Shown piece after piece: positions 25,370-37,600 of a stretch of DNA of 53,393 nucleotides. Each line of letters begins with the position of its first letter. The stretch's first letter is position 1. The stretch spans positions 1,467,514-1,520,906 of the forward strand of contig NZ_GL890993.1 of assembly GCF_000212855.1 (NCBI RefSeq), read 5' to 3'. Source of the DNA: Streptococcus sanguinis SK355 (GTDB lineage: Bacteria > Bacillota > Bacilli > Lactobacillales > Streptococcaceae). Under the pieces are notes generated by a model that was not told the DNA's origin, did not search any database, and saw nothing but the letters and a program-made list of their open reading frames with translations. The translations under genes and the position numbers were made by a program.

Positions 25370-28300
25370 ATGGGAAAAGATTTGTTTAATCCACACCTGC
25401 GTAAGTTTTCGATTCGAAAACTAAACGTTGGTGTTTGTTCTGTGCTCTTATCGACCTTGCTTCTTTTGGGAGCAGCTGCGCAGGTTAGCGCTGATGAGAC
25501 TGTTTCTTCTGGGCCTCAAAGCGAGGTTTCTCAAACAGGTATAGCTGATTCCTCAGTAAGTACTGCAGAACCGCTAAATTCACCAGCTGAGGAAAGTAAT
25601 CCTGCCACTATTTCAGCTCAGGCAGAAGATGCATCTGCTGTAATGACAGCAAGGTCTGATTCAGATGGCAAGTCAACAAGTGAGCAGCCGGGGGCAGAAA
25701 CTGCCTCTTCACAAGCAGGTGTTCCCACAGAAGTTAAGTCTGATGAGAATATCCAACCAGCTCCTGCTCAACCAGCAGCAGTCGCAGAGACTCCTCAGCC
25801 TAGTCGCTCTCGTCGGGTAAGACGGGATGCTGCACCTACTGGTCTGCGAGATGGTGATCCTAACAACACAATTGAGAAGCCTACTTTGGCTGATTCTGAA
25901 AAAAAGAACCCGACAGACTTGATGAAGCAGATCAACTGGCTGGATCTTGGTGATAGAAGCGCCATCAGTAACTTAGATACGGATGATTCCTTTAAAGTTG
26001 GTACTGTCTATGAAAAAGAAATTTCACCAGGTTATCGTATAAAACTGACAGTGACGGAATTAAAACCCTTCCACTCAACAGAGATTTATCGTGACCGCGT
26101 CAAGGGTACTGAGTATGAAAACAGCTATGATCCGAATGCGAAAAACACTTGGTTCAGATATGTAAATGAAGACTATAAAAAGCAAGAAGCCGAAGGTGAT
26201 TCGGCTAGACCGAAAATTATAGGAGCGGAGCAGAATCAATGGACATCTGTCCGAGACCAAGGGATTAACACCAATGGCCGAAAGACTCAATTACAAGTTC
26301 CTAAAAATGGTGCTAGCTACGGAATAAAATTCAAGGTAGAAGCGACTTACCTTGGGAAACCTGTAAAAGCAACAGTTATCATGGCAGATGGAGAAGAGGC
26401 CAACCCAGGGGAGTATGCTATTTTCACGACCAACGGCCAAGGATGGGAACACTTGGCAGAATGGAAACGTGTTCGGCCAGATGGGTCTGTAATTACCGAC
26501 ACTTATGACCCAATGAACCCTAACAGATATGGTCAATATATAGGGGATAATGCGACTGTACCTGTCATTGACTGGACTGCTTTTACTAATCCAGATCAAA
26601 AAACAGGAGGCTTGGGCTCTCAGGTCTTTGGTCCTAATACTTCTAAAGATCACACAGTTCCGATTGTGATGACACGTGGCGCTTCAGAAGTTGGGATTTA
26701 TATTGCTTCTTCTGGTCAGCAAGCTGCTATGATTGGTTTTATGGTAGTTGATGAGGGAGATGCACCGGCTTCTTATGGAAATGCTATTCATGCTATTTCT
26801 GGTTATGATGCCAATACAGGTGCAAGGACTCCTCAGCCATTCTTGGGACGAGTTGAAGCTGATATTGATACTACCTCTGGTAATGACTGGAGGCATGATG
26901 ACGATACTGATCACGCAGACGAAGGGGTTGATCAGCTCTTGCCTTCAGATTTGACCGGTAAGACAAATAACCTCTTCCGAGTTAATCGTCTTCAAAATGG
27001 TGACTACTCAGTTCGTCTCCAAGCCTCTGCCAATGGCAATAGTAAGGCCTATGTCCGTGCTTGGATTGATTTCAATCAAAATGGTGTTTTTGATGAAAAT
27101 GAGGCCAGCGAATTTACTGAAGTAACAACGGCTGGTGACTATACTGTTAATTTTAAGAATAATCCAGCGATGACCAATCCTGCAGTTAGCAAGTTGGGAA
27201 TGCGGGTCCGTATTGCCCTGAATAAGGGAGATATTGAAAAACCTACAGGAACAGCCTTTAGTGGGGAAGTTGAAGACTTAGAAGTCATCTTGACCTATCC
27301 ACCAAAGGGAGAAAAGAAGGAAAGTTCAGGAATAATCAGCCAGCGTCAGAAAGCTACTCTTCAGTTTACACCTCAAGGTATTGATCAAAATGATGAAAGC
27401 AAGAAAGCGGCTATTGATACAACTGTAGCACCTCTTGTTTTGGATAATGCTGGCAATACATTAACAGCAGATGGCGACGGTTGGTACAGTACTGTTGAGG
27501 GACGATATAAAGTAACAGCCAAGGGTGCAAATGTGGATGTGATATTTGAACCTAGCACTGGCTTTATCGGTACTACTCAAGGAATTAATATCCGCCGTGT
27601 TGATACTAATGGTGCAAGTACAGATTGGATTGCGAAGAATAATGGAGAACCTGTTATCAACGATAAGTTGAATAATATGGATGCCCGCTATATTCCGACT
27701 GTTTTGAATTTCACGGAACATCGTTCGACGGATGCACAAGGTTTGTCTCAAGTGCAAGATATTGTCTTTAATGATGGCAATCCTGCTAAGACTCCCGCTC
27801 AACCATCTGCAACGAATCCTGTCTTTTTCTTGGATGCTGATGGCAATCGTATTGTTGGAACAAGCGCGAAGGCAACATCGCAAGGCCAAGAAGTGGGAAC
27901 CTTTGAATTAGATCCAGCTACTGGGCGTGTGACTTTCACTCCGAATAAGTCATTTGTGGGGACAGTTGACCCGGTTAACCTACAATTGCATGATACCGAT
28001 GGAACAGAGCACCGTGCAACCTATCAACCAACAGTAACGCGTGTTGTTCCAACAGCACAAGGAGCAAGCTCTGAAGGTATTCAAGGTGCTGAACAATCTG
28101 GTAATTTGATCTTTATGCCAGGTGATAATCGTGTGCCAATTAATGAGGCAGTCGCTCCAACTTTTGATAACGGTCAAACAACTAAAGTTGTTACGAATGT
28201 TGGAACTTATATGGTTGATAGCGCAGGTCGTGTAACCTTCCAACCAGTTCCTAGTTATACTGGCCGTCCAAGTGCTGAATCTGTTAAACGTGTTGATATG

Positions 28301-31270
28301 AACGGGACTGAAGTAACCGCTGCTTATCAAGCTGAAGTTAAGGCCGCAGCCCCAACAGGTCAAGATACACAGTCTACCGGTTTACAAGGGAAACTTCAAA
28401 CGAGTCACCTAAACTTTACTCCAGGTCAAGCAAGTATTAATGGACAGACTGCGACGGTGCCTTTAGCGCCAGAGGGACCACAATTTGTAGTTAATGGGCA
28501 AATTCAACAATCTAATAGTCTGTCTGTTTATGATGCAAGTGGCAAGCTACAAGGAACTTACACTGTTCAAGCTAATGGAGATATTAGTTTCCAACCTGCA
28601 CCTGATTTCCATGGAACGCCTACTCCTGTACGTCTTCGTGTAAGGGATAAGAATGGATCTACAGCAGAAGCAGTTTACCAACCTACAGTGATTCAAGTAA
28701 TTCCAAATAGCACCGATGCGACTAGCACTGGTCCTCAAGGTATCCCACAATCAGGTACACCTGCTTTCACTCCTGGCGACTCAGCTGTTCCAATTGACAT
28801 GGATTCTCCAATGACCTTTGAAGACGGTCAGTCTAAGAAGATTGTTCAGGGAGTAGGGCAATACACTATCAACTCAGATGGTACTATTACCTTTACTCCT
28901 GAGAAACAGTATGTTGGCACACCAACACCAGTTACAGTAAAACGTGTTGATAAAAATGGCACGGAAGTGACTGCAACTTACACGCCAACTGTGACTAAGG
29001 TAACGCCAACCAGCACTAACGCGACTAGCACTGGCCCTCAAGGTCTTCCACAAACTGGCACCCCAATTTTTGCGGGTGGTGACCCACTAGTTCCAATCGA
29101 TGAAACAGTTGAGCCAACTTTCGAAGGTGGAAGCAAGAAGAAATCCATTCCAGGTCAAGGAACGTACACCATCACTCCAGATGGCTCAGTGACTTTCACG
29201 CCAGAGAAGCAGTTTGTAGGCAAGCCAGATCCAATCACTGTGAAACGTGTTGATAAAAATGGAACCCTGGTAACGGCTACATACACTCCAACCGTTACCA
29301 AAGTGACACCAGTAGGTACTAATGCGACGAGCATTGGTCCTCAAGGTGTGCCTCAAACTGCCACCCCAACTTTCCAAGGTGGTGATCCATTGATTCCGAT
29401 TGATGAAACAGTTGAGCCAAGCTTCAAAGATGGTAATAAGGAAAAAGTGATTCCAGGTCAAGGAACTTACACTATCACTCCAGATGGTAAAGTGACCTTC
29501 ACCCCGGACAAGCAGTTTGTAGGGAAGCCAGATCCAGTCACAGTTAAACGTGTTGATAAGAACGGTACTCCAGTCACTGCCACTTACAGTCCAGAGTTCA
29601 CTAAAGTAACTCCAACTGGTACTGGTGTCAAGACTGAAGGACTTCAAGGTCAAGTCCAAGAAGGAAAAGTGACCTTCACGCCAGGCCATGACTCAGTTCC
29701 GTTCCCTGTTGGTTCAACTCCGCTGTTTGACAATGGTGCTGCAGTTAAAGAAGTGACGAATATTGGTAAATTTGAAGTGGATGCCAATGGCAAGGTGACT
29801 TTCACTCCAGACAAGCAGTTTAAGGGTGAGACACCGGAACTCGAATTGACTCGCACTGATGTCAATGGCACCCCTGTTACAGTTAAGTACCAAGCGGTGG
29901 TGAAAGAAGTAATTCCAATCAGCACCGATGCGACTAGCACTGGTCCTCAGGGTGTACCTCAAACCGGTACCCCACTCTTCCAAGGTGGTGATCCGCTGGT
30001 TCCAATCGATGACACAGTCGAGCCAACTTTCGCAGATGGTAATAAGAAGAAGACCATCCCAGGTCAAGGAACTTATACCATAGCCCCAGACGGGTCAGTG
30101 ACCTTCACACCAGACAAGCAATTTGTAGGAAAACCCGATCCAGTCACAGTAAAACGTGTTGATAAGAACGGTACGCCAGTCACTGCAACTTACAGTCCAG
30201 AGTTTGTCAAGGTAACTCCAACTGGTAAAGATACCACATCTACAAATATCAAGGGTCATGTTCAAACCGGCAAACCTGTATTTGAAGCAGGTGATCCTTT
30301 GGTTCCGATTGATGAGACGATTGCACCAATCTTCGAAGATGGAAGCAAGGAAAAGACCATTCCAGGTCAGGGAACATACACCATCGCACCAGATGGAACA
30401 ATCACTTTCACTCCAGAAGCAGATTTCCTTGGTCAGGGTACTGGTGTGACCCTTGTCCGTCGTGATAAGAATGGTACCTCAGTGACGGCTCGCTATGTTC
30501 CGATCGTGGTTGCACCATCAACTAGCAAGGATAGTGTGTCTAGCGGTCGCAAGGGTCAAGCTCAAACGGGCACTCCAACCTTTGAAGGGGCGATTGACCA
30601 AGCCGTAGCACCAACCTTTGCGGATGGCAGCACCGAAAAGGTTGTTCCAGGTGAGGGAACATATAGGTTCAATATGCTGGGAGCAGTGACCTTCGTACCG
30701 GAAGCCGACTTTGTTGGAACTGCTAGCGGAGTTGTCGTGAAGCGTTCAGATATTTATGGCAATGCCGTGACAGCTACCTATACCCCAACTGTTTTGGGAA
30801 GTACTGCCACAGAAGATACCGGCAGCACAGGTCTTAAAGGCCAGCCTCAGACCGGCAAGCCTATCTTTGAAGGAGATGTGGATCCAACCGTTCCGCCAAC
30901 TTTCGAGGATGGCAGCACCGAAAAGGCTGTTCCAGGTCAAGGTACTTACACGATTGCGCCAGATGGCACTGTGACCTTTGTACCGGAAACTGGCTTTGTC
31001 GGTCAAGCTGACGGCGTGACAGTGATTCGCAAAGACCGCAATGGTCAGACGATTTCAGCGGTTTACGTTCCGACTGTGACAGAACTTCCAGTTCAGCCAG
31101 AGCGGACGATTGCACCTGCACCGCCGTCTCTTTCCAAGAGCGAGAGTGCAAAAGCTCTTCCTAAGACTGGTACAGAAGAAACCTCATACTTGGCAGCAAG
31201 CTTACTTGCGGGAGTATCTGGTTTAGGACTGATTGGCTTAGACAAGAGAAAGAAAAAGTCTGAAGATTAA
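25370..31270 (+). CDS. CshA-type fibrillar surface protein 2 (1966 aa)
   Basis: The smallest of the three paralogues. The first 43 residues, including the FSIRK signal peptide, are identical to protein 3. A Ser/Ala/Pro/Glu-rich stretch follows, ending in the basic SRSRRVRRDA motif (about residues 145-155), then a non-repetitive region closely similar to that of protein 1 (KAYVRAWIDFNQNGVFDENE, FSGEVEDLEV). About 12 repeats begin near residue 650, then LPKTG at 1930-1934 with membrane helix and RKKK tail. One early unit (PQFVVNGQIQQSNSLSVYD) is unusual and longer. AGGAGA precedes the ATG. Cell-wall attachment is by sortase A; adhesion to fibronectin or other oral bacteria is inferred from CshA. 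Confidence 0.93.
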   Translation: MGKDLFNPHLRKFSIRKLNVGVCSVLLSTLLLLGAAAQVSADETVSSGPQSEVSQTGIADSSVSTAEPLNSPAEESNPATISAQAEDASAVMTARSDSDGKSTSEQPGAETASSQAGVPTEVKSDENIQPAPAQPAAVAETPQPSRSRRVRRDAAPTGLRDGDPNNTIEKPTLADSEKKNPTDLMKQINWLDLGDRSAISNLDTDDSFKVGTVYEKEISPGYRIKLTVTELKPFHSTEIYRDRVKGTEYENSYDPNAKNTWFRYVNEDYKKQEAEGDSARPKIIGAEQNQWTSVRDQGINTNGRKTQLQVPKNGASYGIKFKVEATYLGKPVKATVIMADGEEANPGEYAIFTTNGQGWEHLAEWKRVRPDGSVITDTYDPMNPNRYGQYIGDNATVPVIDWTAFTNPDQKTGGLGSQVFGPNTSKDHTVPIVMTRGASEVGIYIASSGQQAAMIGFMVVDEGDAPASYGNAIHAISGYDANTGARTPQPFLGRVEADIDTTSGNDWRHDDDTDHADEGVDQLLPSDLTGKTNNLFRVNRLQNGDYSVRLQASANGNSKAYVRAWIDFNQNGVFDENEASEFTEVTTAGDYTVNFKNNPAMTNPAVSKLGMRVRIALNKGDIEKPTGTAFSGEVEDLEVILTYPPKGEKKESSGIISQRQKATLQFTPQGIDQNDESKKAAIDTTVAPLVLDNAGNTLTADGDGWYSTVEGRYKVTAKGANVDVIFEPSTGFIGTTQGINIRRVDTNGASTDWIAKNNGEPVINDKLNNMDARYIPTVLNFTEHRSTDAQGLSQVQDIVFNDGNPAKTPAQPSATNPVFFLDADGNRIVGTSAKATSQGQEVGTFELDPATGRVTFTPNKSFVGTVDPVNLQLHDTDGTEHRATYQPTVTRVVPTAQGASSEGIQGAEQSGNLIFMPGDNRVPINEAVAPTFDNGQTTKVVTNVGTYMVDSAGRVTFQPVPSYTGRPSAESVKRVDMNGTEVTAAYQAEVKAAAPTGQDTQSTGLQGKLQTSHLNFTPGQASINGQTATVPLAPEGPQFVVNGQIQQSNSLSVYDASGKLQGTYTVQANGDISFQPAPDFHGTPTPVRLRVRDKNGSTAEAVYQPTVIQVIPNSTDATSTGPQGIPQSGTPAFTPGDSAVPIDMDSPMTFEDGQSKKIVQGVGQYTINSDGTITFTPEKQYVGTPTPVTVKRVDKNGTEVTATYTPTVTKVTPTSTNATSTGPQGLPQTGTPIFAGGDPLVPIDETVEPTFEGGSKKKSIPGQGTYTITPDGSVTFTPEKQFVGKPDPITVKRVDKNGTLVTATYTPTVTKVTPVGTNATSIGPQGVPQTATPTFQGGDPLIPIDETVEPSFKDGNKEKVIPGQGTYTITPDGKVTFTPDKQFVGKPDPVTVKRVDKNGTPVTATYSPEFTKVTPTGTGVKTEGLQGQVQEGKVTFTPGHDSVPFPVGSTPLFDNGAAVKEVTNIGKFEVDANGKVTFTPDKQFKGETPELELTRTDVNGTPVTVKYQAVVKEVIPISTDATSTGPQGVPQTGTPLFQGGDPLVPIDDTVEPTFADGNKKKTIPGQGTYTIAPDGSVTFTPDKQFVGKPDPVTVKRVDKNGTPVTATYSPEFVKVTPTGKDTTSTNIKGHVQTGKPVFEAGDPLVPIDETIAPIFEDGSKEKTIPGQGTYTIAPDGTITFTPEADFLGQGTGVTLVRRDKNGTSVTARYVPIVVAPSTSKDSVSSGRKGQAQTGTPTFEGAIDQAVAPTFADGSTEKVVPGEGTYRFNMLGAVTFVPEADFVGTASGVVVKRSDIYGNAVTATYTPTVLGSTATEDTGSTGLKGQPQTGKPIFEGDVDPTVPPTFEDGSTEKAVPGQGTYTIAPDGTVTFVPETGFVGQADGVTVIRKDRNGQTISAVYVPTVTELPVQPERTIAPAPPSLSKSESAKALPKTGTEETSYLAASLLAGVSGLGLIGLDKRKKKSED
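27320..31080 (+). repeat. CshA repeat array of fibril gene 2
   Basis: About 12 units: two diverged, one AAPTGQ-linked unit, one long atypical unit (28360-28690), five of mixed classes including one A unit, and the three-unit C-terminal cap from about 30221. The array is much shorter than in gene 1, and it has an additional class E (DSAVPIDMDSPMTFEDGQSKK) that gene 1 lacks but gene 3 has. Confidence 0.85.
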
Positions 31271-31310
31271 GAGGTGAGAACTTAGGTTCTAACCGCTAAA
31301 TTAAAAGAGG

Positions 31311-31336
31311 AAAGATTCATTAGTGAATCTTTTTTC
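31311..31336 (+). terminator. terminator of fibril gene 2
   Basis: AAAGATTCA (31311-31319), loop TTAG, TGAATCTTT (31324-31332), then TTT. The remaining AT-rich stretch to 31480 shows nothing I can name. Confidence 0.75.
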
Positions 31337-31480
31337 TTTATGTCCAAAGAGAAAAATTCTTAAAAACTTTATAATAATAGCAATTCTAAAATGTTAAACA
31401 TTAAAGTAGAATCAGAAATATTCCCAGATTTATTTAATTTATAATGATTTTTCTATGGTTTATTTTTTCTGTTGTTTTTT

Positions 31481-31576
31481 AAAAATAGACTATAAGACGC
31501 TTTGTGTCTATTTTTTTGAAAAATTTATATAATTATAGTTATATATATAGCTAAGTAAAAAGGAATGTTGTATAAT
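31481..31576 (+). promoter_or_regulatory. promoter region of fibril gene 3 with the shared inverted-repeat motifs
   Basis: AAAAATAGAC (31481-31490), 15 bases, GTCTATTTTT (31506-31515); AGTTAT-N4-ATAGCT (31537-31552); 18 bases; TATAAT (31571-31576). Confidence 0.65.
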
Positions 31577-31614
31577 AAAACTATTGTAACTAGATGATAA
31601 TTTAGGAGATTATT

Positions 31615-34600
31615 ATGGGAAAAGATTTATTTAATCCGCACCTGCGTAAGTTTTCGATTCGGAAACTAAACGTCGGTGTTTGTTCTGTGCTCTTATCGAC
31701 CTTGCTTCTTTTGGGAGCGGCTGCGCAGGTTAGCGCTGATGAAGCTAGCGTTTCTGGTACCCAAAATGAGATTACTCAAACGGACATAGCAGAACCACCA
31801 GTAATTTCTGCTGAAGCAGAAGCTTCTGAACATTTACAAAATACAGAAAGTACAGCATCTGCGTCTGTTACTGAGAACCCTCAATCAGATGATAATCCTA
31901 GTCCAAGAAGCTCAGAGTCTGAGAAAGTTGAAGAATCTACTGAATCTACAGCAACTAAACCAGTTGAGAATACTCAACCAATCACTGTTCAGACAGAAAC
32001 ATCTAACGCGGCTGAAAAGTCAGAAGCAACCGCAGATCTAGCTCAGCCTAATCGCTCTCGTCGCGTGAGACGAGATGCGGCAACTACTGGACAACAGAAC
32101 AGCGTAACAACAGGAGTTCCGATAGGTACTGGACCAGCTGGGGCAGATGATGCTACCTCCACGCCACGAGTACCTAAACCAAGCTTGGAGGAATCTGTCA
32201 AGAAAGATAGTACCCAATTAGCCAAACAGATTAGTTGGCTTGATTTTTCAGATAGTGCAAGTTGGAAAAACTTGAATCAAAGCGGTGGCCTTAAGGTAGG
32301 GACCACTTTCACAAAAGAGATTTCACCTGGCTATGTGGTGACCTTAACGGTCAAAGAGCTCAAGCCTTTTAACTCGACTGAAATCTATAGAAAACGGGTC
32401 GCAGGTACTGCAACAGAGGGGACCTATAACCCCAACGCTGAGAATGGCTTCTTAAAATCTGCGCCAGATTATGGTAAAACACCTCCATCAGTTACAGGGG
32501 CAGCCCAGAACCAATGGACGACCATACGTGCCCAAGGCTTCAATACTCAGAATCGAAAGACCCAATTGGTTTATCCAAAAAACTCTACCAACTGGGGGGT
32601 AAAATTCGATATTGAGGCTACCTATCTTGGTAAGCGGGTGGCCCCTACGGTGGTTATGGCCGATGGTGAAGATGCCAATCCAGGTGAATTCGCAATCTTT
32701 ACCACTAACGGTACGGGTTGGGAATACATGGGTGAATGGAAGTTGAAGAGCCCGGCCAAAGAAGCCTATACGGTTATCACCAAAAAAATGTTGGATGATG
32801 AGGACGTTAAGTTAAGGGGTCTTTTAATCTTAAAAGATAAGAGCGTAGACTGGTATAAATATCTCAGTCCAGATACTGTGACAGGAGGTCTGGGTACTCA
32901 GGTCTTCGGACCAAATCGTTCTAACGAACGGACGGTTCCTGTCGTGATGACGCGTGGGGCCTCTGAAGTAGGATTCTATGTAGCTTCATCTGGGCAACAA
33001 GCCATGATGATGGGCTTCCTCGTGGTAGATGGGAGTGATGGGCCTGAGAGTTATGGCGAAGCCTTCCATACCATTTCGGGACGTGACTCGGTGACCAACG
33101 CCCTTATTAAGCAACCTTATTTAGGGACAACGCCAGCTGATATAGATGTTGAGTCATCCAATGACTGGGTTCTGGACGATAAAAAGGAGCATAAGGACGA
33201 GGGAGCCAACCAATTACTAGCAGACGATCAATTAAGTACTTCTAATGATTTGCTAGATTTAGATAAAGCCAAAAATGGAACTTACACAATTAAAATCAAA
33301 GCTAATCCAAATGGTAATGCTAAATCCTATGTCAAGGCCTGGATAGACTTCAATAATGATGGAGTCTTCAGTGAAAGCGAAGGTAGCAATCTACAAGAGG
33401 TTACAACTGCTGGTGACTATACCTTGACCTTCAATGCCAACCAAAATATTAGTGGCGGACAAGTAAATGAATTGGGTATGCGTTTCCGTATTGCCACAAA
33501 TGCAGGCGATATTGAGAAGCCAACAGGTATTGCCTTTAGTGGTGAAGTAGAAGATATGCTCTTGCATCGTATTTATCCTCCTAAGGGGGAGAAGCAGACT
33601 ACGGATGGCTTTACAGGCGAGACTCAAACTGCTGTCCTTCACTTCACACCTAAAGGAACGGATCGCTCAGACGACAGTGTCAATGCAGTTATGAGCACCC
33701 AAGCGCCTCAAGTCTTAGACAATCAGGGCAATGTTTTACAGTCAGCGGATGGCACGACTTATATTCGTCCAGAAGGGACCTATGTAGTGACCAACAATGG
33801 CAATGACGTGCAAGTAGCCTTCACACCAAATGCGGACTTTTCTGGAACTGCTGACGGAGTTAACATCCGTTGGACTGACAGCAATGGTACATCAACTGGA
33901 TGGACTTCGACGGATGCTTCTGACCCTAATAAAAATGAACAATTGACTAGTATGGACGGCCGTTATGTGCCGACAGTTCGTAAGATTCCAAACTACGAAT
34001 CAAGTGGTCTTCAGGGACTGGAACAAAATAAAACGCTAGTCTTTAACGATGATGATGCGAATACAACCCCTGTCACGCCAGATGCTACTCATCCTGCCAG
34101 CTTTGTGGATGCTAACGGTCAGCCGGCAGCAGGCAACACGGTGCCTGCCATGGCCAATGGCCAGCAAGTGGGAACCTATGAATTGGATCCAAATACCGGC
34201 CAAGTGACCTTCAAGCCTATCAAGACTTTTTATGGCACGCCAGACCCAGTGGTAGTGCAAGTCAGCGATGCCGATGGTAAAGCACACCGAGCACGTTATC
34301 AACCTAAGGTAACCCAAGTAACACCAAGAAGTACCAATGCCGAATCGACTGGTCTCCAAGGTCAAGCACAAAGTGGTAAGCCAACTTTCACTGCAGGTGA
34401 CCAACAAATCCCAATTGACATGAGCAAAGCCATGACTTTTGAAAATGGCACGAACACCTTGGAAGTGGCGAATGAAGGAACTTATACTATCAATTCAGAT
34501 GATACCATTTCCTTCAAGCCACTTAAGCAATTCACTGGCAAGGCGACACCAGTTACGGTTAAACGCGTCGATGCCAACGGCACAGAAGTGACTGCTACCT

Positions 34601-37600
34601 ATACACCGAACGTGACCAAGGTTACACCAACCAGCACACCTGCTACTTCATCAGGTCCTCAAGGTCTTCCACAAACAGGGACGCCAGTCTTCGAGGAAGG
34701 TGATTCAGCGGTCCCAATTGACTATAACAAGCAAATGACCTTTGATAATGATCAACCTAAGAAAATTGTTTCGGGCGTGGGAGAATACACCATTAATTCA
34801 GATGGTTCTATTACCTTTACTCCAGATAAGAAATATGTGGGTACCCCAGCCGCGGTGACGGTCAAACGAGTTGATGAAAATGGCACAGAAGTAAGAGCAA
34901 CCTATACGCCAACTATTACCAAGGTAACTCCGGCTGGTACTGGTGATAAGACAGAAGGATTGCAAGGTCAGGTTCAAGAAGGTCATGTTACCTTCACCCC
35001 AGGTCATGCCTCTGTACCATTCCCAGCTGAAACAACTCCGCTCTTTGACAATGGTTTGACTGTTAAAGAGGTCCTAAACGTTGGTAAATTTGAAGTGGAT
35101 GCCAATGGTAAGGTTACTTTCACTCCAGACAAGCAGTTTAAGGGGACAACTCCTGAGCTGACATTGATTCGAGCAGATGTGAATGGCACACCAGTTACCG
35201 TCAAATACCAGGCAGTGGTGAAAGAAGTGGTTCCAACAGGTACCAATGCGACTAGCACTGGTCTTCAAGGTCTACCACAATCAGGTACACCTACTTTCAC
35301 TGCGGGTGACAAAGCTGTGCCGATTGATATAGCCCAACCAATGACCTTTGAAGATAATCAAACAACTAAGAAGGTAGACAAGGTCGGTACTTATGTCATT
35401 GAGTCAGATGGCTCGATTACTTTCACTCCAGAAAAGCAATATGTTGGTACACCAACACCAGTTACAGTTAAACGTGTAGATACGAATGGCACTGAAGTTA
35501 CTGCTACTTACACGCCAACGGTAACACGGGTCACACCAAGAAGCACCAATGCTGAGTCAACAGGCTTGCAAGGACAACCACAAAGCGGCAAGCCGACCTT
35601 TACCCCAGGTGACCAAGCAGTTCCAATCGACATGACTAAGCCAATGACCTTTGAAAATGGTACGGACACGTTAGTAGTATCTGATCAAGGAACTTATACC
35701 ATTAATTCAGATGGTTCCATTACCTTTAAGCCGGAGAAGAAATTTACTGGCAAGGCGACCCCAGTGACGGTCAAACGTGTAGATGCGAATGGAACCGAAG
35801 TGACAGCTAAATATACTCCTACTGTTGAAGAAGTTATTCCAAACGCAACTGGCGATCGGACTGAAGGTCCACAAGGATTGGTTCAGAATGGTAAGATTAC
35901 TTTTGAAGCTGGAAGACCAGAAGTAGGCTTTTCAGCAGATAATCCGCCAGTTTTTGACACTGGTACCAATGTGAAAGAAATTGAAAATGTTGGCAAGTTT
36001 GGAGTGGATATTGATGGTAATATTACCTTTACACCGGTTAAGACATTCGTAGGTAAAACGCCAGAAATTGAAGTCAGTCGTGCAGATGTCAACGGTACCC
36101 TTGCTAAGGCAAAATATCAAGCAACAGTAACGGCTGTAAAGCCAACTGGTGTTGGAAACAAGACAGAAGGCTTGCAAGGTCAAGTTCAAGAAGGTAAAGT
36201 GACCTTCACGCCAGACAAGCAGTTTAAGGGTGAGACACCGGAACTTGAATTGACTCGCACCGATGCCAATGGCACTCCTGTTACAGTCAAATACCAAGCA
36301 GTGGTGAAAGAAGTGGTTCCAAGAGGCACCGATGCGACTAGCACAGGTCCTCAGGGTGTTCCGCAAACAGGTAGCCCAAGCTTCCAAGGTGGTGATCCAC
36401 TTGTTCCGATTGAGATGGATTCTCCAATGACATTTGAAGATGGTCAACCTAAGAAGACGGTTCAAGGAGTAGGGGAATATACCATCAACTCAGATGGTAC
36501 TATCACCTTTACCCCAGACAAACAGTATGTGGGTACCCCAGCTTCAGTTACTGTTAAGCGTGTAGATAAAAACGGAACAGAAGTAACTGCTACCTATACG
36601 CCAACGGTAACACGGGTAATGCCTACTAGCACCAATGCTGAATCAACCGGCCTTCAAGGTCAACCGCAAAGTGGCAAGCCAACTTTCAGTCCAGGTGACC
36701 AAGCGGTTCCAATCGATATGACCAAGCCAATGACCTTTGAAAATGGGACTGATACTTTGGTAGTGGCTAATCAAGGAACTTATACCATTAATTCAGATGG
36801 TTCCATTACCTTCACTCCAGATAAGCAATTCACTGGCAAGGCGACACCTATTAGGGTTAAACGAGTCGATGCTAACGGCACAGAAATAACTGCTACTTAT
36901 ACCCCAGAAGTGACCAAAGTAACCCCAACTGGCACCAATGCTGAATCAACTGGCATTCAAGGTCAACCACAAAAGGGGACGCCTACTTTCACTCCTGGCG
37001 ACTCAGCTGTTCCAATTGATATGGATTCTCCAATGACCTTCGAAGACGGTCAGTCTAAGAAGATTGTTCAGGGAGTAGGGGAATACACTATCAACTCAGA
37101 TGGTTCTGTCACCTTTACTCCAGAGAAACAGTATATTGGTACACCAACACCAGTCACTGTGAAACGTGTGGATAAGAATGGTACTGAAGTAACTGCTACT
37201 TATACACCGACCGTTACCAAGGTAACTCCAATCAGCACCAATGCGACTAGCACAGGTCCTCAAGGTGTCCCTCAAACTGGCATTCCAACCTTTGCGGGTG
37301 GTGATCCACTAGTTCCAATTGATGAAACAGTTGAGCCAACTTTCGGAGATGGAAGTAAGGAGAAGACTATTCCGGGTCAAGGAACATACACGATTGCTCC
37401 AGATGGCGCAGTGACTTTCACGCCAGACAAGCAATTTGTAGGTAAACCGAATCCAATCTCTGTAAAACGCGTCGATAAGAATGGCACGCCAGTAACTGCA
37501 ACATACAGTCCAGAGTTCACTAAAGTGATTCCTACAGGAACTGGTGAGAAGACAGAAGGCCTGCAGGGTCAGGTTCAAGAAGGAAAAGTCACCTTCACCC

